Notes: a model not told the origin generated them from the sequence alone. A DNA stretch of 64,000 bases from Chryseobacterium sp. H1D6B (GCF_029892445.1 NZ_JARXVJ010000001.1:1-64000); one strand, 5' to 3'; shown: positions 27,902-36,737, numbered from the stretch's first letter. Made by a program: numbers and translations.

Positions 27902-28933
27902 TTAGTTGTTATTAGGAATTATCGTTCTTCCGCTTCTTTTGTTGTTAAATACACTCCCGCCGTTATTTCTGTTATTATTTCCAGGGCCGGTTACCAGTAA
28001 AATAATAATCACAATAATGAAATCGAGTAAAATACAGCCAGCGAGAACAACAAATTGGTACATTCCAAAGTTTTTAACCGCATGTTCAAATGCAAAACCA
28101 ATTTTCCCTACCTGCTGGGTCTGTGATACAGCAGGCTCAAAGTGAATTTTTTCATTTCCTAAAACCGTCTGTGCCCTGCTTCCTAATTTGTTGTAGTCTG
28201 CAAGTGATTCATCGATCAGCCCCTGCGACATTTCGTCTTTTTCTTTTTTGGATAAAAGGAGAAGATCCTGGATGTTTTTATTCCATTTTAATGAAGCGTT
28301 ATTGATGTCTGTTTTCAATGCCCGTTCTTCAGGAGAAAGATCTGAAATCATATTGTCTATCTGGCGGCTCATTCTTTCTGACAGATCCTCATAATCATTT
28401 CCTACCGGAGTCAATAAATCAACTTTCTGGCCCGTAAGTTTTTCAATATCCCTGATCAATGACTGGGCACGGCTTCCAATCCCTTTATTTCCAGGGTCTT
28501 TGATCTGCTCTATCAGCTGTTTTTTCTTGATCTCGATATTTTGGGTGGTTATTTTATTGTATTTATAACTTAGTTTAGATTCTACATCGTTTTCGAGAGC
28601 GGTAAAATTCTTATTGATTTCCCGAAGTTCATCAGTATAAATGTCAGTCCTCATGAATCTTGTATACAATGCATTAAAGTTAGCAATGAAACAAAAAGAG
28701 GCAATAAAAATATAGATCCCGACAAGACTTCCGGTAGGTTTTCCTTCCAGTTTAGCGTTTCTCAGCATCCAGCAAAGAAACAGCAGCAACAGCGATAAAA
28801 CCAAAGCGATGACAAATGACGCAGGGCCGAAGATCTGCTGCAGCCCGAGCCACGTCTGGTAAAAGCTTACGCTGATCAGTAATAATGCAAGAATTCCCAA
28901 AAAGAGATCTGCAGGAGTCGTTTTTTTATTCAT
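27902..28933 (-). CDS. Polytopic membrane protein of the GTPase cassette
   Basis: The 343-residue protein has three N-terminal membrane helices (about residues 9-31, 37-57, 68-88) and one near residues 290-315 (MYQFVVLAGCILLDFIIVII). Between them is a roughly 195-residue, mainly helical, charged domain with coiled-coil character (IEIKKKQLIEQIKD). The tail is Asn-rich (NNNRNNGG). With an odd number of helices before the loop, the helical domain probably lies on one side of the membrane and acts as a sensor or scaffold. It is the first gene of the three-gene unit. No known family was recognised. Confidence 0.7.
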   Translation of the reverse strand: MNKKTTPADLFLGILALLLISVSFYQTWLGLQQIFGPASFVIALVLSLLLLFLCWMLRNAKLEGKPTGSLVGIYIFIASFCFIANFNALYTRFMRTDIYTDELREINKNFTALENDVESKLSYKYNKITTQNIEIKKKQLIEQIKDPGNKGIGSRAQSLIRDIEKLTGQKVDLLTPVGNDYEDLSERMSRQIDNMISDLSPEERALKTDINNASLKWNKNIQDLLLLSKKEKDEMSQGLIDESLADYNKLGSRAQTVLGNEKIHFEPAVSQTQQVGKIGFAFEHAVKNFGMYQFVVLAGCILLDFIIVIIILLVTGPGNNNRNNGGSVFNNKRSGRTIIPNNN

Positions 28934-29374
28934 AATGTATTAGTTATTTTTTTCATAAAAGCTCATAAAACATCTTGTTTTATAATGTTCAAAACTATAA
29001 ACAACAGCGAGAAAAAAATTACGGGAAACCGTAAACAATACTTTTCTTTCCATCTGTAAAATATCGATGGAATAACTTTGTTTTAAACACTGCGCAAAAC
29101 TTTTAAATAAAAAAAGAATTTAATTTTTTATCACTAGAAACCATGCAGTTAAGCTCAAAACATCCTGCTAAAAAGAGAATCTGGATTATTAGTTTTCATA
29201 AATAAATGATATAGATATTTAATATAATATCATCTGCCTGCTTTATCACTGAATTTTTCATGCGTCTGTAATTAAAAAAATCTCATACTGGTGATAAAAA
29301 CTGTCTTCGTTTTATTCTATTTCCTATATTAGTGAAAACTAATTTAAACCTAACAACCATAAAAACAAAAACTT
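28934..29374. other. Intergenic region without a gene (441 bp, divergent promoters)
   Basis: This very AT-rich gap separates the GTPase cassette (minus) and the T9SS gene at 29375 (plus). A minus-strand -7-like box TAGTTTTG lies at 28990-28997, about 57 bases upstream of the cassette's first ATG. No open frame or strong hairpin was found. The plus-strand promoter must lie in the last 100 bases, but I see no consensus match. Confidence 0.5.
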
Positions 29375-30550
29375 ATGAGAACACAACTATCTCTAGTGAA
29401 AGCAGGTGCAGCAGCCGTTGCTCTATTTTTAACAGGAACATTAAATGCCCAGCAGTGGGATATTAACGGAAATCCAGGGATTAACAGTACTAATTATGTA
29501 GGTACAGTGGACGGAAATGCCCTGTATTTAAGAGTAAACGGAGCTTCTAATAATCCGAATCAGGCGATATTAAATGAAGCCGGTACTTTTATTGTAGATG
29601 CGACTAATAATACCAACGTCTCTAAAGCAAAAGGAAGCATCGTAAACGGAATTTCAAATATTCTAGGGGCTCAGGCAGGAAGTTCATTGGTTACCGGATG
29701 GGGGAATGACCTTACCAATTCCGGCGGCGCAAACATCATAGCCGGACAGTCTAATGTAGTGCTTAATGGTGCCGGAAAATCTGTAGCATTAGGATGGAAA
29801 AATACGATTAGAAATGCCAACCAGTTTGCAATAGGAGTTGGAATCGATCTGGGTGATTTTTATTCCGGAGGATTTGGAATTGATCTTGCTGCCACTGGAG
29901 ACCGTTCTTTCGTATTCGGATCTGGAACCGGAGGAGCAAAATTGACCAATACTATTCCTCTGTCTATTATGTTTGGATTATCAACAACTTCAACAATGCT
30001 GATCAAAGACCAAAGCGTCGGTATCCGTACAACAAACCCAACCGCTAATTTTCATACGGTAGGAACAGTGAGGCTGCAAGGTCTTCCTACAGGAACCGGC
30101 CGCGGATTAGTAGTAGATACCAACGGAAATGTAATGGTATCAAGTACTCCGCTAAGCAGAACGGCCAACAATGATGAAACAGTACAGCAACTTGAAGATC
30201 GTGTTAAAAGCCTAGAAAACACCGTAGAAGAATTGAAACAGCTGTTATTGAACAGAGGAACTGCAGCTGATGTTTCTTCATCTTCAGATGTTCCGCTATT
30301 ATTTCAAAACGCTCCCAACCCAACGAGAAGCGAAACAGGTATCCGTTATTACTTACCCAAAAATATAAAGTCTGCTTCTATAGAGATTTACAGCATCTCC
30401 GGACAGCTTGTAAAATCTCTGTCTCTAAATGAAAGAGGAAACGGAACAGTAAGGCTTTCAAGCAATGATCTTCAATCCGGAACTTATGTTTATAAAATGA
30501 CTGCCGACGGAAAAACGACAGATTCTAAAAAGATGATTATCCAGGATTAA
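29375..30550 (+). CDS. T9SS-secreted protein with Asn/Gly-rich head and coiled coil
   Basis: The 391-residue protein has a signal peptide ending NAQQW. It continues with an Asn/Gly/Ala-rich region of beta-roll character (residues about 30-230) resembling trimeric adhesin heads (SVALGWKNTIRNANQFAIGV). A coiled coil lies near 265-290 (LEDRVKSLENTVEELKQLL). The C-terminal T9SS type A sorting domain begins FQNAPNPTRSETGIRYYL and ends KMIIQD. It is most likely a surface protein, perhaps trimeric. It is transcribed alone and followed by a strong terminator. Confidence 0.88.
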   Translation: MRTQLSLVKAGAAAVALFLTGTLNAQQWDINGNPGINSTNYVGTVDGNALYLRVNGASNNPNQAILNEAGTFIVDATNNTNVSKAKGSIVNGISNILGAQAGSSLVTGWGNDLTNSGGANIIAGQSNVVLNGAGKSVALGWKNTIRNANQFAIGVGIDLGDFYSGGFGIDLAATGDRSFVFGSGTGGAKLTNTIPLSIMFGLSTTSTMLIKDQSVGIRTTNPTANFHTVGTVRLQGLPTGTGRGLVVDTNGNVMVSSTPLSRTANNDETVQQLEDRVKSLENTVEELKQLLLNRGTAADVSSSSDVPLLFQNAPNPTRSETGIRYYLPKNIKSASIEIYSISGQLVKSLSLNERGNGTVRLSSNDLQSGTYVYKMTADGKTTDSKKMIIQD

Positions 30551-30571
30551 ATTCTCAATATATCTATTTTC

Positions 30572-30612
30572 AAAAAGCGGCCGGCGAGATTTTATTTCAC
30601 CGGCCGTTTTTT
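30572..30612 (+). terminator. Bidirectional terminator between convergent genes
   Basis: A GC-rich stem (CGGCCGG at 30578-30584 with CCGGCCG at 30600-30606) has an A5 run on its left and a T6 run on its right. It can therefore end both the plus-strand T9SS gene and the minus-strand monooxygenase gene, whose stop codons flank it. Confidence 0.85.
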
Positions 30613-30634
30613 AATTTAAAATGACAAATTATTA

Positions 30635-31846
30635 TTAACTGTTTTTTTCAGTGGTTCCATGCAGGATTTCCCCGCCCCGTAAAGACATTTCGACAGCGTG
30701 ATTGCTGTAAATTCTCATTTTTTTTTCGTAATCTGCCACTGCCTCTATAATACTTGTATTTTTCATCAGTGCTGCACTGATATTTTCCGTCAAAAGAGCA
30801 GCATCTATAAATGCCGTATTTGCCCCTACTCCGCCTGCAGGACTCATTGTATGAACCGCATCACCCAGAGCCGTTATACTGCCTGATTTCCATTGTTTTT
30901 TGGGTAAGGATGATCTGATAGGAGTAATGGATAATGATTGTTTATCAGCATATTTAAATAGTGCCTTAAGTTTTGGATGCCATCGATCTGTCAGTTTATG
31001 AATACACTCAAATACTTCTTCCGGTGACTGGCTGTAAAAATCGGATTGAGATAATCCAAAAGCTTCTGGGTTTCCGATGAACGCCCAATAGAAATAATTT
31101 TCCATTGGAGCCAATAAGTTCCACGACTCATTTTTTAGAGGAAAATTAAATTCCATTGCATCTGTAATCAGTGAAAACTGTTCTCCCAGAATGACAGATG
31201 TTCCTTTGTGCAGGGCCGAGGCTATCTGATCTTTAGCTTCATCAGTAAAAAAAGTTCTGCCATAAATGGTAATATTCCCGGTATTGATTTTTTGATCTTT
31301 ACATTGTTCAGCTCCTATTTTGGAGTGAACGCCGTCTCCTGCAATCACCAGGTCAGCAATATATTGGGTTCCGTCCGCAAATAAAAGTTCTGTTTCTTCA
31401 TTTTCCAATTCTTTCCAACTGACAAGTTCCTTTCCAAACTGAATATTTTCCTGAAGTCCGTGCAGCAGAATTTCCCTTAATGTCAAACGGTTAGGTTTTA
31501 AATCCGGCATTTCTTTCACTCCGTCACTCCATGATTCTACAAGTTCATTTTTTGATTCTTCAAGACTGGTATTAAATACTCTCATTCCAGTAGTGCTTGC
31601 TGCGCAGGTTTCGAGAAATAAGGTATATAAATTTTCCGGAAGACATTCCTTTAATGCATTTCTTCCTGGTTTATTGATCCGGATTCTGTATCCCTGAGTA
31701 CGGATATTCATTGCGGCATCTTTTTCAAAAATCATGCAGCTGATCCCATTTTTTTTCAAACCCTGAGCAAGGCATAAACCTCCCAGTCCAGCACCTACAA
31801 CAGCAATACGCTTATTTTTAAACTTTTGTATCATATTTTTTACCAT
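30635..31846 (-). CDS. FAD-dependent monooxygenase (PHBH family)
   Basis: The ATG at 31846 gives 403 residues. The N-terminal dinucleotide fold (IAVVGAGLGGLCLAQGLKKN then an acidic residue in MIFEKD), the DG motif (DLVIAGDGVHSKIG) and the GD motif (ALGDAVHTMSPAGGVGANTA) define a class A flavin monooxygenase. Such enzymes hydroxylate aromatic or polycyclic substrates; TetX-type antibiotic-inactivating enzymes belong here, but nothing specific points to tetracycline. The AraC gene 75 bases upstream on the same strand is its likely regulator. Confidence 0.9.
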   Translation of the reverse strand: MVKNMIQKFKNKRIAVVGAGLGGLCLAQGLKKNGISCMIFEKDAAMNIRTQGYRIRINKPGRNALKECLPENLYTLFLETCAASTTGMRVFNTSLEESKNELVESWSDGVKEMPDLKPNRLTLREILLHGLQENIQFGKELVSWKELENEETELLFADGTQYIADLVIAGDGVHSKIGAEQCKDQKINTGNITIYGRTFFTDEAKDQIASALHKGTSVILGEQFSLITDAMEFNFPLKNESWNLLAPMENYFYWAFIGNPEAFGLSQSDFYSQSPEEVFECIHKLTDRWHPKLKALFKYADKQSLSITPIRSSLPKKQWKSGSITALGDAVHTMSPAGGVGANTAFIDAALLTENISAALMKNTSIIEAVADYEKKMRIYSNHAVEMSLRGGEILHGTTEKNS

Positions 31847-31920
31847 CAATCCTGTTATTTATTTTTTAATGATTGACAGATACAAAATTATTGCGCAGCA
31901 TCTGGATGTCCGATATCTTT

Positions 31921-32775
31921 TTAACGGTGATGATGAGACAATTCTTGGTTTCCGGATCTGAACTGCAGTGCCGTCATTCCTGTTCCTTTTTTGAAAAACC
32001 TTGAAAAATAAATGGGATCTTCATACCCCAGTTCAAAAGCAATCTGTTTCACATCCATTACAGTATAAAATAAGAGACGGCGTGCTTCCAGCAAGATTTT
32101 CTGCTGGATCCAGAAGCTGGCCGGATATCCTGTAACTTCTTTTACCGCCTCATTCAAATAAAGAGGGGTGATAGCTAGAAACTTCGCATATTCCCGTACC
32201 TTTTTATTATTTTTAAAATCTTCTTTGACCAGCTTTTTGAACTGTTTTGTAATCGTATATTTCTGTCCTTTATTTTGCTCTCCTGAAATCTGAGATTTTT
32301 CCAGTTTTGAAACAATCATTCCAATAACAGAGTCCACTAATGAGAGTTCAATGGAAGGATGATTCAAAGCAGGATCTTCTTCTATTCTTTTGAGTATCGG
32401 AGGAAGATCGAAAATAACATCATACTTATCGACTGAAGCAGACTGGCGCATCCATTGATACATACCCAATATCTCTTGATACGGTTCTGGAACGGCTCCT
32501 GTTTCTACAAATAAAAACCATCCCTCATTATCTTTCTGATGAATATACTGATGAATCTGTCCAGGCTCCACAAAACATAAGGAAGCTCCTTTCATTTCCA
32601 CTCGTTTGAAATCCACATCAAGAATAAATTCTCCATCCTGCTGCAGAATAAACATATAATGGTCGTCTCTATGTATTTCTGACTGCTTTTCATGGAAAAC
32701 GGATAACGGCATCAGCCTGACCCTGAAATTTTCGAGCTGGTTGTGGTGGGACGGGATGATTTTAGGTTTTTTCAA
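31921..32775 (-). CDS. AraC-family transcriptional regulator
   Basis: The 284-residue protein has an N-terminal cupin-like domain (IHRDDHYMFILQQDGEFILD; SLCFVEPGQIHQYIH). The C-terminal helix-turn-helix pair includes YAKFLAITPLYLNEAVKEVT and VKQIAFELGYEDPIYFSRFF. It resembles the regulator at 41895-42767, including the IHRDxHYxF and PGQxHQ elements, so the two are paralogues. It is upstream of and co-directional with the flavin monooxygenase. Confidence 0.92.
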   Translation of the reverse strand: MKKPKIIPSHHNQLENFRVRLMPLSVFHEKQSEIHRDDHYMFILQQDGEFILDVDFKRVEMKGASLCFVEPGQIHQYIHQKDNEGWFLFVETGAVPEPYQEILGMYQWMRQSASVDKYDVIFDLPPILKRIEEDPALNHPSIELSLVDSVIGMIVSKLEKSQISGEQNKGQKYTITKQFKKLVKEDFKNNKKVREYAKFLAITPLYLNEAVKEVTGYPASFWIQQKILLEARRLLFYTVMDVKQIAFELGYEDPIYFSRFFKKGTGMTALQFRSGNQELSHHHR

Positions 32776-33017
32776 AAGGGCTTTCCTATTACTTTAAAAT
32801 TAAATATATGAATAATATAATTTCTTAAAAAGAATTCTTCAATTTTTATATTTAAAATAAAATACATGGATTTAGTGAATTAAATATTGTAGAGTATAGA
32901 AGACATTTTAAAACTATACCTTATTAATCAATCCTATTTCTAAACCACGGGATTTAAAAACCAATTTTTTTGTAAATTTCAACAATAAATCATTATTATT
33001 CACAAAAACCTAATACT

Positions 33018-33722
33018 ATGACTATTGACACCATCTACCAAGCCATAAAGCAGTGGAAAACTTTGGCTGATTCCTATAAAAATGGAAATAAGGACAGCGA
33101 AAGTGAGATTTTAGATTATTTAAATCAGGGTTCTCATTTTAGTGTTTCCGGAGAAGAGATAAAACAGTGGAAAGTGAACCTTGAAAATGAAGAAACAAAA
33201 ACCATTCATGCTTATGTGGGAATCAATGAAGATAAATTAAAATTTTTCCTGATCGATTCTAAAAGTGATGCCGATGCCGATTTTGATGATATTGCCATAA
33301 AAGAATTCACCCGCCGGGCTCCTGATGGAATTATTCAAAACGAATCTGATCTCACAAACAATCCCCCGATCAGCTCTGAATCTGCCATCTACCGGAACTT
33401 CAGATGGGATATGTACTGCAGTTCATGGCTGGAAACCCAAAAAACCGAACCATTTTTCCAGCTGGTCTCTATTCCGTTTTACGATTATGAAAGACTGCAC
33501 CTTGAAGACGGAGAATCATGCACCTGCTTCTTCGGACTCACTAATGAAACAGACGCAGCCAGCCCAATTTTTGACTACCACATAGAGATCATTACTGTTA
33601 AAAATCTCAGCATTGACGAAATCAGCAAGATCGCGGAAGACTACTCCACTCCAAGGCCTCCGTTCACTGTAGATACCATCCAGGATTATCAACTTTTGCT
33701 GAAAAGTGATGCCTACCTATAA
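33018..33722 (+). CDS. Unknown 234-residue cytoplasmic protein
   Basis: I do not recognise this family. It has no signal peptide or membrane helix, is acidic (FLIDSKSDADADFDDIAIKE) and looks globular, with Trp/Tyr-containing strands in the middle (FRWDMYCSSWLE). Its end overlaps the next gene by 14 bases, so it is translationally coupled to the membrane protein and kinase that follow. It may therefore be a partner of that signalling unit next to the R-body locus. The start ATG lies after an AT-rich 240-base gap. Confidence 0.7.
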   Translation: MTIDTIYQAIKQWKTLADSYKNGNKDSESEILDYLNQGSHFSVSGEEIKQWKVNLENEETKTIHAYVGINEDKLKFFLIDSKSDADADFDDIAIKEFTRRAPDGIIQNESDLTNNPPISSESAIYRNFRWDMYCSSWLETQKTEPFFQLVSIPFYDYERLHLEDGESCTCFFGLTNETDAASPIFDYHIEIITVKNLSIDEISKIAEDYSTPRPPFTVDTIQDYQLLLKSDAYL

Positions 33723-34353
33723 CAGCCTTTCTCTTTATTTACAAATGATCATCAACCTGACACTGATTACCGGGTTGATATTATTTATAAAAACCGGAAT
33801 AAAAATAAAAGTGCTCTTGTTTATATTTCTCTTTGGGGAATCTGCATTAGAACTTACGGATCTTGCCGGCCGGCTGATGAAATTAAACAGCCTTAATACG
33901 TACAATTATCCGTTGAGCCAGTTTTTTGGACTGGTGATGATTACAGCAGTCTACAGCAGGTATTTTATTAAGATCCCGAATCTGCTGAAATGGGCAGTGT
34001 ATGTCTATGCCGTTTTATCATTAGCTGTGAATATAATGTATATTCAAAACATAAAATCGGTTACTTTTTATTCCAATATCGTCAGCAGTATTATCATCTG
34101 CGCTCTGGCAGGCACTTATTTTCTGAAGATCATCAAGAAAACAAGGATTGACAGAAACCTTTTTAGTGTAAGTATCTCTGTTTTTCTCTTTTTTTCTATT
34201 GAATGTTTAATTTCAACAACATTCAATTTTTTGATCAGCAGCCATCTGGAGTGGGTAGCTCCTATCTGGCTTTTCAGAGGCATTTTATTATGTTTTTTTT
34301 ATATTTCTTTTATAAATCTGGGATGCCGCATTGGAACAATCAGAGCTCGGTAG
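33709..34353 (+). CDS. Small integral membrane protein upstream of the kinase
   Basis: Starting from the ATG at 33709, this 214-residue protein is almost entirely hydrophobic with about six to seven predicted helices (for example LIMIINLTLITGLILFI-like and KWAVYVYAVLSLAVNIMYI segments). No family was recognised. It overlaps the unknown gene before it by 14 bases and the histidine kinase after it by 31 bases. Since the kinase has only one membrane segment and no sensor domain, this protein is a good candidate for its membrane sensor. Confidence 0.75.
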   Translation: MPTYNSLSLYLQMIINLTLITGLILFIKTGIKIKVLLFIFLFGESALELTDLAGRLMKLNSLNTYNYPLSQFFGLVMITAVYSRYFIKIPNLLKWAVYVYAVLSLAVNIMYIQNIKSVTFYSNIVSSIIICALAGTYFLKIIKKTRIDRNLFSVSISVFLFFSIECLISTTFNFLISSHLEWVAPIWLFRGILLCFFYISFINLGCRIGTIRAR

Positions 34354-35072
34354 TCCTGTGGATATGGATAGGTATTGGAATATTGTCTTTAACTACATTA
34401 TTTATAACGCTGTTGGTACTTAATTACCTGAAAAGTATCAAAAAAAATAAAAGAAAAGTCATACAGCTTGTCCGGAATACACAGACAGAATGCCTGGAAG
34501 ACCTATTGTATTTACAGGAAAGAGACAGAGAAAGGCTGGCAGAAGAACTTCATGACAACATCATCTCAAGCCTTAATCTAATCCGTCTGAATATTAATTA
34601 TAAAAATCCTACTGAATTAAATTTAGATTTAAAAAGATCGATGCAGCACATCCGGGAATTATCACATAACCTGACCCCTCCGGATCTGAATGAAATTGAG
34701 CTGGCCGACTTAATTACAGACTATCTTGAACAGGCGGGTAAAAGTATAGAGATGAAATATCATATTGTAACAGCTGAAACAATGATAAGCAGTGCTGTAA
34801 AATTAAATATTTTCAGAATTGTACAGGAACTGACCACCAATATTTTAAAACATGCAGATGCTTCAAAAATTGATCTCTTCCTTAAAACCTCAGCTCAATA
34901 TCTTACCTTAACCGTAGAAGATAACGGCATCGGTTTCATACCGGCAGATCAATCGGGAGGAATCGGCCTGAGAAATATCAACTCAAGAGCCCGGCAGATC
35001 GGGGCTGTATATAAATTTAAAACCAATCCAGAAAAAGGCACAAAATTCATAATCCGTGCCTCAATTAAATAA
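34323..35072 (+). CDS. Sensor histidine kinase, LiaS/NarX (HisKA_3) type
   Basis: The ATG at 34323 (249 residues) gives MPHWNNQSS followed by one membrane helix at residues about 11-34. An earlier in-frame start would lie deep in the preceding gene. The phosphoacceptor box is RERLAEELHDNIISSLNLIR (His about 77). The ATPase shows the N box (RIVQELTTNILKHADA), G1 DNGIGF and G2 GIGLRNINSRA. It lacks a periplasmic sensor domain. It should phosphorylate the LuxR-type regulator encoded 11 bases downstream. Confidence 0.93.
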   Translation: MPHWNNQSSVVLWIWIGIGILSLTTLFITLLVLNYLKSIKKNKRKVIQLVRNTQTECLEDLLYLQERDRERLAEELHDNIISSLNLIRLNINYKNPTELNLDLKRSMQHIRELSHNLTPPDLNEIELADLITDYLEQAGKSIEMKYHIVTAETMISSAVKLNIFRIVQELTTNILKHADASKIDLFLKTSAQYLTLTVEDNGIGFIPADQSGGIGLRNINSRARQIGAVYKFKTNPEKGTKFIIRASIK

Positions 35073-35083
35073 AAAATGAAACC

Positions 35084-35755
35084 ATGAAAATTAAGATCGG
35101 TATTGTAGATGACGACCTGCTGTTTGTACAGCTTTTAAAAAATTATATTGACAGCAGTGAAAACTGCAGCGTTGTGCTGACCTCAACAAGCGGCCATCTT
35201 TTTCTTAACGAAATAAACACCCAGCCCCTCGATATTTTAATTCTGGATCTAAGGATGGCCGATGGTGACGGGCTGGAAGTGATGGCTGCCTTATCAAAAA
35301 CAGCAGAGGCAGCGAAAATCATTGTGCTTTCGAGCTTTTACCGGCGTTCTTTTATGGGACAGATGCTGAAAATGGGCGCCCATGCTTTTTTATCAAAAGA
35401 AATTGAACTCGAAGAGCTTTTAAATGTTATCAATGCTGTACATCATACCGGCCATTACTTTTCTAATGAACAGGTCAATGTGATGCGGAACCAGCTTTCC
35501 AATAAACTGCCGGAGTTTCATGCTTATTCGAAAGACAACCTTACAGAACGGGAAGTAGATATTCTAAAACTGGTCTGCCAGCAGCTGAGCACTAAAGAAA
35601 TTGCAGACACGCTTTTCATTTCTCCCAAAACAGTAGAAACCCATAAAACCAACCTCATCATCAAAACCTGTGTGAAAAATATGGCCGGACTCGTGATTTA
35701 CGCCGTTCAGAATAACATCGTGGATGCTGATGAAATTATTTTGTTTGATAAATAA
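35084..35755 (+). CDS. LuxR/NarL-type response regulator
   Basis: The 223-residue protein has a receiver domain (residues 1-120) with acidic pocket DDD at 9-11, phosphoacceptor Asp55 (ILILDLRM) and the conserved Lys in FLSKEIEL. A LuxR-type helix-turn-helix follows (LTEREVDILKLVCQQLSTKE; ISPKTVETHKTNL). It pairs with the kinase upstream. Its stop is one base from the stop of the convergent gene at 35757, the last gene on the R-body side, so a regulatory link to the reb genes is plausible but unproven. Confidence 0.93.
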   Translation: MKIKIGIVDDDLLFVQLLKNYIDSSENCSVVLTSTSGHLFLNEINTQPLDILILDLRMADGDGLEVMAALSKTAEAAKIIVLSSFYRRSFMGQMLKMGAHAFLSKEIELEELLNVINAVHHTGHYFSNEQVNVMRNQLSNKLPEFHAYSKDNLTEREVDILKLVCQQLSTKEIADTLFISPKTVETHKTNLIIKTCVKNMAGLVIYAVQNNIVDADEIILFDK

Positions 35756-35756
35756 A

Positions 35757-36341
35757 TTATTCTTTCACAGTATTAAAATATTCTTTAACTCCATAATCTG
35801 CCAGACCTTCAAAAACCATTGTTCCTCCTTTCTCATTGAGCCAGGCGAAATTTCCTGTTCCTTCTCCCAGAAGGCGCATATACACTTTATTATTCTCTTC
35901 ATACACTTTAATATTAACGAATCCAGGATTAAGCAGGTGCCCCTGCTGTGCAATATTGTCTATTTCAAGAGTTTCCCTTTTATTGACTGTTCTTACCGGT
36001 CCAAAACCGCCTGCAGTAGCAAGACCTTCATTGATCCTGTTGCCGAACAGATCATTATTTCCACCCAGAATAGAATACGGAACTGTACGATAAATAGGTC
36101 CGTCTGCTAAGAAACTGTAAAACTTAACAGCATCTAAATTATCTGAAACATCCCCTACTTCTTTGGTGAATGTGTAGCTGTGGGGACGGTTATTGATCTT
36201 AATACCTATAGAGCCCCATACATTCCTGGCAGGCTGTATTAAAGGAAAAGTTCGCTGTCCATCGCTGTAAAACCAACGGTGTATCAAACGGGCTGAACTG
36301 TCAAAGTTCTGTATTTTTAAAAAAAATTTGTAAATCTGCAT
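35757..36341 (-). CDS. Unknown 194-residue protein at the end of the reb locus
   Basis: I do not recognise a family. There is no signal peptide or membrane helix. The composition suggests a beta-rich, aromatic-containing fold (IHRWFYSDGQRTFPLIQPAR; NVWGSIGIKINNRPHSYTF). It follows the last RebB copy but is separated from it by a terminator-like hairpin at 36382-36414, so it would be expressed by readthrough or from its own promoter. It converges with the response regulator. An R-body accessory or delivered-cargo role is only a guess. Confidence 0.65.
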   Translation of the reverse strand: MQIYKFFLKIQNFDSSARLIHRWFYSDGQRTFPLIQPARNVWGSIGIKINNRPHSYTFTKEVGDVSDNLDAVKFYSFLADGPIYRTVPYSILGGNNDLFGNRINEGLATAGGFGPVRTVNKRETLEIDNIAQQGHLLNPGFVNIKVYEENNKVYMRLLGEGTGNFAWLNEKGGTMVFEGLADYGVKEYFNTVKE

Positions 36342-36381
36342 GTTTATCTTTTTTATAAGTTATCTATGAGCATTCATTAAA

Positions 36382-36414
36382 AATCAGGGAGAACTTTGAA
36401 TGCGCTCCCCGATT
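36382..36414 (-). terminator. Terminator-like hairpin after the last rebB copy
   Basis: AATCAGGGAG (36382-36391) pairs with CTCCCCGATT (36405-36414), a 10-bp stem with one mismatch. It is followed in the minus direction by a short T run, 24 bases past the stop codon of the RebB gene at 36439. Confidence 0.65.
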
Positions 36415-36438
36415 AAAAAAAATTCTAAAAACACACTA

Positions 36439-36705
36439 TTAAGAAGCGCTTAACATTTTTGAAATAGAAATAGCATCCGCTATGGTATCAATACTGTAAA
36501 TCTGCATAACGCCCTGATTAGTTGCTGCCTGACCTAAAATATTCTGCTGGTTCTGTGAATTCACAGCGTTTTCAAACATGATTCCGGTAGAATGTGCCGC
36601 TGCCTGATAAACGTTGCCTAAAGCCACCGCAGGGGCTTCACCCACTACTTTTACATTAGACTGGGTAACGGCGTCTGTAATTTGAGGATTAACTGTTTGT
36701 GACAT
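36439..36705 (-). CDS. rebB: RebB-family R-body protein, tandem copy 4 (last transcribed)
   Basis: The 88-residue protein matches the RebB/R-body family pattern throughout: an N-terminal QITDAVTQSNVKVVGEAPAV, a central YQAAAHSTGIMFENAVNSQN and a C-terminal QGVMQIYSIDTIADAIS. R-bodies are ribbons rolled inside the cytoplasm that can extend and puncture membranes. This copy is the most divergent of the four tandem genes (about nine differences from its neighbour). It differs at the N-terminus (MSQTVNP), in ATNQG and at its end (SKMLSAS). It has its own upstream hairpin and is followed by a terminator. Confidence 0.93.
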   Translation of the reverse strand: MSQTVNPQITDAVTQSNVKVVGEAPAVALGNVYQAAAHSTGIMFENAVNSQNQQNILGQAATNQGVMQIYSIDTIADAISISKMLSAS

Positions 36706-36721
36706 GATTTTTAATTTTTAT

Positions 36722-36737
36722 GGGATACTGTAATCCC
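36722..36737 (-). other. Leader hairpin of rebB copy 4
   Basis: GGGAT (36722-36726) pairs with ATCCC (36733-36737), a short stem about 17 bases upstream of the ATG at 36705. It is one of four hairpins, one before each tandem rebB. Confidence 0.45.

Noticed and set aside
30635..31846. Specific naming as tetracycline-inactivating TetX
   Set aside because: Only the general class A flavin monooxygenase motifs are seen; nothing identifies the substrate.
34203..34322. Earlier start for the histidine kinase
   Set aside because: It would lie 150 bases inside the membrane-protein gene and adds an unlikely N-terminus; the ATG at 34323 places one membrane helix right after the start.
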